Assembly (NCBI RefSeq): GCF_051020765.1
Contig: NW_027469102.1
Location: forward strand, 186,001 to 250,000
Origin: Lasioglossum baleicum
Taxonomy: Eukaryota > Arthropoda > Insecta > Hymenoptera > Halictidae
Reading direction: 5' to 3'
DNA: 64,000 bases
Numbering within the stretch: position 1 is the stretch's first letter; every line of letters starts with the position of its first letter. Under the pieces are notes generated by a model. The model did no database searches, was not told the DNA's origin, and was given only the letters and a program-made list of their open reading frames with translations. This document shows positions 59,398 to 64,000 of this stretch, one piece after another. The translations under genes and the position numbers were made by a program.

Positions 59398-59421
59398 GAC
59401 TGCGCCAAATTCTGTCACATC
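59398..59421 (-). other. Possible LTR end and tRNA-Ser PBS of a third LTR family (remnant)
   Basis: Minus strand reads ...GATGTGACA, then GAATT, then TGGCGCAGTCG: a CA-ending LTR, a short spacer and an 11-base match to the tRNA-Ser primer site. The rest of the LTR would run right from about 59416, but its far end was not found. No gag is recognisable to the left. Confidence 0.4.
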
Positions 59422-59496
59422 AATATTTGACAGGAACGATCTCCAATGGTTGACAGCTGGCGGCTACGGTATTGTAGACGGATGAGCTCGTTGAGG

Positions 59497-59682
59497 AAAC
59501 GGGCGTGGACGCTGTACGATACCGTGAATCTAACTCACGAATATCGTCCGCGTGATTGACGATATTTTAACTAGCGAAAACGGGCGTGGACGCTGTGCGA
59601 TCCCGTGAATTTATCTCGCGAATATCGTCCGCGTGGTTGACGATATTTTGATTCGAGAAAACGGACGTGGATGCTGCGGAGC
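59497..59682. repeat. 81-bp tandem repeat, 2.3 copies
   Basis: Units start AAACGGGCGTGGACGCTGT at 59497 and 59578, with a partial third at 59659. Each full unit contains a 9-bp inverted repeat AATATCGTC...GACGATATT. Confidence 0.8.
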
Positions 59683-60040
59683 TTGCTATGCGAGCAAGTC
59701 TATCACTATCACGCACGTACGCGAACACGTTGAAACAGGAAATTGAATAAGGAATACTATTCGCGAACTTTCCAGTGAGAACTCTATCTCTAACTAACAA
59801 CGTGTCACTTCAAACTACGAAGTTAGGAGCAAGGAAATAATAATTGGGATTTAGATTGACTCTGGTAAAACAAAGTATATTATAAACGTAAAAGAATACA
59901 AAGGTAAAGATGCTTATTATTAACGAAATCGAAATACGTACTAAGTACGAAATATGAAACGCAATAAAAATGTTTAATTGAATAAACGAAGTAATGTTTG
60001 AATTAAACGAATAAGAATACGATATTACTGAATGGTATTA

Positions 60041-60453
60041 GGGACTGTGTCTAAACAGTATGGATTTGGAAAGATTGTGTCTAAACAATCTGGATTTGGA
60101 AAGACTATGTCTAAATAGTCTGGACTTGGAAGATTGACGAAAACTCGACTGACCCACTCGGGTCCCCGGAGAGGACTGTGGAAAATCGAACGTTCGTCGA
60201 CGAATAACGTTCGTCCGAAAAATGCTGACTTCGCAAAAGGGGACCGTGTCCTCTTTGTGCCGGTCTTCGTCGTAAACAGCGCGATGGCCGCCGCACTAGA
60301 GTCAGCAGTTTTCGTTCCCAGTGGTGCGGGACTCGAAAATTAAGTGGTAACCATTGGCGTACCTATTTATTTATTTAAATAAATTGGGACTTAGAATATT
60401 TTCGAGCGCTTGCTTTTGCAAGGCGTTTCGATGTAAATTTTATATGTCATATG
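60041..60453 (-). repeat. Inverted-repeat arm 2
   Basis: Reverse-complement partner of arm 1. Plus-strand frame 60134-60343 matches the arm 1 frame. Differences such as TGCGAGACTC versus TGCAGGACTC show the arms have drifted apart by a few percent. Confidence 0.75.
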
Positions 60454-60848
60454 ATTAGTTGACATCATTTGTCGACCGATCATATGTTTGAAAATATTCT
60501 AAGTACTTTTGAAAATTACCAAAAATCGAAATTTTGGTAAAGTCTAAACAAACGCGAATTGAGAACATAACCTACAAATTTTTAGGTTAGTTTCATGATT
60601 TTCGCTCACGAGTCCAATGATATTTCAATCTTCGAGTTTGGGCCATTTTTGGCTATTTTAGGATTTTGACAGATTTTGGATTTTAGGTTATGTTGATGGA
60701 TTTCAATCAGATGTACGTGGTGTTAAGGATTCATTGTTATGAAGGATTTTTAGGAGTTTTGGAATCTTTAAAGGGGAACGCTCGCTCTTATGTATCTAAT
60801 TTTACATGTAGTCTTAAAGCTAACGTCGGAGGTGCGACCGACGTCACA
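60454..60848 (-). repeat. Start of the 3' LTR of a second related LTR family (F2)
   Basis: The minus strand begins TGTGACGTCGGTCGCACC at 60848, immediately after a purine tract. ACGTCGG and CCGACGT form a 7-bp inverted repeat at the LTR start, as in the main family. The rest to 60454 is AT-rich and unlike the main family, and its 3' boundary was not found; the fold-back element may truncate it. No gene is seen here. Confidence 0.6.
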
Positions 60849-62733
60849 CCTCCCCCCTTAGAGAAGAGATTTCACGCAGTGGAATCTCTGCCTCTGGGTG
60901 GCGGTAGACAGGATGCACTGAAATGTCATCCCTGTCTCGCAACGCTGGGTCAAGGGAATCGCAAATTAACGTTCGTTTCGTCAAGGGAGGACGGGTTCGG
61001 AATTCTCCGACACTGGCACTATCACTATCTTTGTCCTCGATGGCCGCTGAAGTCTTGTTGTCCCTCTGCTTCATGAATATAAAGAACCGGGTCAGTGAAC
61101 TCCAGATGGCGACAACGAGATGCAGGCTCCAGCCGTATAGTGAGTGTAATGCGATGCCGTTAACGATCGTACTGATGATTGTTTTGATCGTGCGGATCGC
61201 TACATACACTCCGATTATTCCAGCACTTATTGATCCGAATGTAGTGAATCCGGACCATAATTTCTGTGCTGTAGACTCCGCTATCTGCTGTAGGGAGTTT
61301 TCATCGAGCAGGTTGAACATATTGATGTTTCCTGCTGCAAACTGTCTTCCCGTCGCACCCTGTGCGATTGAATTTATGACTGCTACCTTCTCTACAGGAA
61401 ACATTATATGATCCTGTAGTTTGTCCAGGTCGTCTTGTGAATAAATGCCTCCCGTTGCCAAGTTCTTCGGATCTATGTATTTCCAGGTTGACTTGGCGAG
61501 GGGGTGGAGCTCCGAAGGAGTGACGGCCTCCATCAATGACCGTGTTAGGCGATACCATGTTCCGTGGAGTCTGTAATATGGGGGAAGTAGCTCATTGCAT
61601 GGCTTTTCTGTCCCCGTATTTGAAATGATGTGGTCCCTTGGTTTCAGGAATTTTGACGTGTTCCGATACGTGATGGGTAGCTCATCATAACACCGTTCGG
61701 TTTTCCTCACTTGGACCGTGACTGGTATGCACTTTATTATGTGCACTACCTCTCCTGCTGGAACTGCGATAAATCCGACATCCTTCATGATGGCAGTGGC
61801 AACTTCTTCGGGTGCTGAATGTAATAATGTGAGGGCGTTCTGGAGAATCTGACGCTCTAGCTCACACTTCTGACGGATTACATCTTTGTAGAGTTGAGAA
61901 AATTGTTTCCGGAGGTGCTTCTCCACGTAAACAAATTTGCTGTTGACATACGTGAAGATGTCCAGATTGTTGACCAAGGTGTGTGTTTTCTCCTTGAATT
62001 TTCCTGAACTTCCAACTTCCAGAATGAACAGCTTGGGGTGTTCCGTTCGGATTATGACATATCCGCAAACTGACGATCTGCCTGTCTCCGTGAGTGCAAA
62101 AGTCGTGTCCTGCGATGCTACGGTATACAGGGTTGGAGAAGGATTCACCTTGGAGGATAGTTTAGTGGCTATCCCTTCGTACAAGACATCATAATTATTG
62201 AATTTGCACGAGTCCGTCGGCGTGGTTTCCCAGAACGTATGGCCATCTTGTGCGTCTAAGCAGCTTCCTTTTTGAAGGGGGCAGGTTTGCCCAGTTTGTA
62301 GATGAATCTGTCCGGTTGACAATCTGATTGGAGCGATGTAGTCGCGGATCGTGATTCGGACTAAAGCTTGTACCACGACATCGGTCCCAGTCCCAAACGG
62401 ATCACTATACGTGGTTCCAGCGCAGCTACCATCGTTCTGAATAACTCCTGCTAACGTGAGGCCGTGAGAGGAGGTCGAGTTCGGCTGAATACCTGTGATC
62501 TGGGCGGCTGGGGTGATGAATATTGTCCCCGTCGTGTGCAGGCTCGAACAGGTTTCGCTGGAGATCGGTAATATATAGTCTTGTCGACCATTGGATACTA
62601 CCGAATTATGTGAATGCATGCCACAATAGTATATGGTTCTGTCTATTCCGATATGGCATTGCAAGACACGAGCTTGCGAGAATTCAGCTAGCTGCAGGAG
62701 CTGAATTCTTTCTAAATTTTCAGCTGGTGCGAT
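60844..62733 (-). CDS. env: Envelope glycoprotein of family F2, N-terminus cut off by E6
   Basis: About 630 codons, homologous along its length to the E2 env: YCGMHSH ectodomain motif, VAVINSIAQGA segment, long membrane helix region after NMFNLLDENSLQQIAEST, and a tail ending REISSLRGEV. The stop TGA uses the first bases of the LTR. By eye the proteins are about 75 percent identical, with most nucleotide differences silent in the membrane-proximal block. The first ~55 codons and signal peptide lie beyond the E6 insertion outside the window. Role as for the E2 env; broken here by E6. Confidence 0.82.
   Translation of the reverse strand: MAPAENLERIQLLQLAEFSQARVLQCHIGIDRTIYYCGMHSHNSVVSNGRQDYILPISSETCSSLHTTGTIFITPAAQITGIQPNSTSSHGLTLAGVIQNDGSCAGTTYSDPFGTGTDVVVQALVRITIRDYIAPIRLSTGQIHLQTGQTCPLQKGSCLDAQDGHTFWETTPTDSCKFNNYDVLYEGIATKLSSKVNPSPTLYTVASQDTTFALTETGRSSVCGYVIIRTEHPKLFILEVGSSGKFKEKTHTLVNNLDIFTYVNSKFVYVEKHLRKQFSQLYKDVIRQKCELERQILQNALTLLHSAPEEVATAIMKDVGFIAVPAGEVVHIIKCIPVTVQVRKTERCYDELPITYRNTSKFLKPRDHIISNTGTEKPCNELLPPYYRLHGTWYRLTRSLMEAVTPSELHPLAKSTWKYIDPKNLATGGIYSQDDLDKLQDHIMFPVEKVAVINSIAQGATGRQFAAGNINMFNLLDENSLQQIAESTAQKLWSGFTTFGSISAGIIGVYVAIRTIKTIISTIVNGIALHSLYGWSLHLVVAIWSSLTRFFIFMKQRDNKTSAAIEDKDSDSASVGEFRTRPPLTKRTLICDSLDPALRDRDDISVHPVYRHPEAEIPLREISSLRGEV
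60849..60860 (-). other. Polypurine tract of family F2
   Basis: Sense strand TAAGGGGGGAGG directly before TGTGACGTC, a stronger plus-strand primer than the TTGGGAGG of the main family. Confidence 0.7.
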
Positions 62734-64000
62734 TGTTACGTCGTCCGATGTACGACGTTGGCCTTGTACACACACTATGTATACAAGGTCTGATCTGCAT
62801 AAGATCCATACACCGTCCCCTAGACATAAGAGCATAGTATTAAGATTTCATTATTCTATTGTTCTAATCCTTATCTCCGTCTCTACCCATCACCATAACT
62901 TCTCCTTGATCAACACCTTACCTCAGTTTCAACCCATCACCACGACACATAATGCAATAAAGTATTGCATCACTCTGGAAGCATCTAGAAGCTTCTAGAA
63001 ACGTCGAGAAGTCCAAAGACTGCTGCATCAGCAGTCCCACGCTCGTAGAGGGCAATAGGACAGCCACGAGACTGCAGCGTCAGCAGAAATGCACGTGCAG
63101 TCCCCGGGAGCGAAGACGCTGCTGCGTCAGCGGTTCTCCCACTCCGACAACTGAAGAACAAAGAGACTGCAGCGTCAGCTATCCCCACTCCGACCGAAGG
63201 AGGCAAGGCAGAGCGGACGCTTGCATCAGTCCGCCTCCAGACAGCGACTCGAACGGTCCGCTCCAAGCGAGCGACTCGCACGGACGTGCCAGTCCGGCTT
63301 CTTCCGACTTCAAGAGCAGACGTGTTCAGTCTAGCTCCGCGATAGTGAAGTGTGTCGATCCTTCACTCCTAATTCCAATTCCAATTCCAACTCTAACTCA
63401 ACTCAACTCAAGTCCTAATTCTCATACATTAATCCTATAACATATTACAATATCCATTATTCATTAATCCAATTACTACTCCTATTATAATACTACTTAC
63501 ATATTGTATACCAGTGTACTTACCAGTTCTTATTCAATATATCGTTGTTATACCAGTGCTTCGATCTTGTTATTCTTGTGTTAGTTCAACACCATCTTCC
63601 AATTCAGTTCTTGCATCAAATATATTAAACTCGTGACATATCCGGACTTGGTCTAAAGTGCGCAGTGGAAACGCTGAGCCGCCAATAAGGAATTTGAAGC
63701 GAGTCATAGAGAAGTTCTCGTGCCACGTCTAGAATTGGTCTAAAGTGCGCAGTGGAAACGCTGAGCCGCCACTATAGACGTGAAGCGAGTTAACTACCAA
63801 AAAGGTTAATAACAAGTGGAAGTTCATTTTCATTATATTATTAATATTCCATCATTACTATTCCTTACCCATGCGACGCCCACGTCGAGCGGGACGCAAG
63901 TATCAACTTGCTAAATTGAGACGCGCGTTGAGAAATAAAGCGGTGCTCGATCTAATCATTGCCACTACCGAGTGGACAGAACTTCTGGGAACCACCGAGC
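62734..64000 (+). mobile_element. LTR element copy E6, 5' end only (runs off right edge)
   Basis: Begins TGTTACGTCGTCCGATG at 62734 inside the F2 env. The preceding CGAT (62730-62733) is the expected target duplication. Only 1267 bp of the 5' LTR (or a solo LTR) is visible, so element status is unknown. Confidence 0.88.
62734..64000 (+). repeat. LTR L (partial)
   Basis: U3 resembles LTRs I and K (CGAACGGTCCGCTCCAAGCG segment near 63249). Heat-shock-like array at 62978-63010. Continues off the window within the LTR ORF. Confidence 0.88.
63871..64000 (+). CDS. LTR-encoded basic protein, N-terminal 43 codons (LTR L)
   Basis: Starts MRRPRRAGRKYQ like the other LTR ORFs and is cut by the window end. 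It has Leu for Gln at residue 28 (VLDLII). Confidence 0.55.
   Translation, partial: MRRPRRAGRKYQLAKLRRALRNKAVLDLIIATTEWTELLGTTE

Larger units (their letters stand above)
59048..60040. other. Spacer of the fold-back element, with LTR remnant
   Basis: About 1 kb. The left third (59048-59415) shows no coding frame I trust. The middle has an LTR-end/PBS-like junction at 59398-59421 and 81-bp tandem repeats at 59497-59682. The right part (59700-60040) is AT-rich with nothing recognised. Confidence 0.5.
58664..60453. mobile_element. Fold-back (long inverted-repeat) element
   Basis: Arm 1 (58664-59047) and arm 2 (60041-60453) are imperfect reverse complements over nearly their whole length. Arm 2 has one extra ~28-bp unit of the TGGATTTGGAAAGA/TGTCTAAACA repeat at its inner end. 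Outer ends read CATATGACATATAAAATTTA. No transposase is visible between the arms. It may be a fold-back DNA transposon, or two opposed copies of one repeat; target duplications could not be established because a LINE abuts the left end. Confidence 0.7.

Overview
The window looks like repeat-dense (heterochromatin-like) DNA from an arthropod, most probably an insect. The reasons are Gypsy-type LTR elements primed by tRNA-Ser, an APE/RT non-LTR element and a long minisatellite, with no ordinary host gene visible. An ant or other hymenopteran is my guess, from the purine-rich style of the non-LTR element; it is not proven. There is no bacterial gene organisation here. Nearly all the sequence is made of five ingredients.

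(1) One LTR retrotransposon family with unusually long LTRs (about 1.93-1.99 kb, ends TGTTACGTC...GACGTGACA, 4-bp target duplications). Copies are named here E1-E6 plus H0. H0 (minus, 2620-25342) sits in the minisatellite and is itself split by E3 (minus, runs off the left edge), E1 (3601-11289, TSD ATGA) and E2 (11703-21429, TSD TCGA). E4 (plus, 27399-35440, TSD CATC) and E5 (minus, 37393-47573, TSD ATCC) interrupt the minisatellite further right. E5's gag carries a solo LTR (43084-45023, TSD CCGG). E6 (plus, from 62734) runs off the right edge.

(2) The 42-bp/24-bp minisatellite: 25343-27398, 35441-37392 and 47574-53776, once continuous. (3) An apparently intact two-ORF non-LTR retrotransposon, 53777-58663. 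(4) A fold-back structure with arms of about 0.4 kb, 58664-60453, whose middle holds 81-bp repeats and a remnant of a third LTR family. (5) The 3' end of a second, related LTR family with its own env, 60454-62733, interrupted by E6.

The main family is odd. Every visible copy has gag and an aspartic protease joined by a textbook -1 frameshift signal (GGGAAAC, 5-nt spacer, 10-bp GC stem), but none has reverse transcriptase, RNase H or a complete integrase. In their place are a protein-coding tandem repeat (30- and 48-bp units) and a 3' module that differs between copies: an integrase C-terminal remnant (E1), a complete virus-glycoprotein-like env (E2), or a small cysteine-rich ORF (E4, E5, and by its junction H0). 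All modules join the same downstream env-tail codons. Each LTR also carries a 172-codon ORF, intact in all eleven complete LTRs, with an arginine-rich N-terminus and a leucine-rich export-like motif near the C-terminus, an architecture like Rev/Rex-type RNA-export regulators. The LTR U3 region has a seven-unit heat-shock-element-like array and four regularly spaced TGAYnnnGC motifs. My reading is a stress-responsive, non-autonomous, envelope-swapping element family with an LTR-encoded regulatory protein, mobilised by an autonomous relative that is not in this window.
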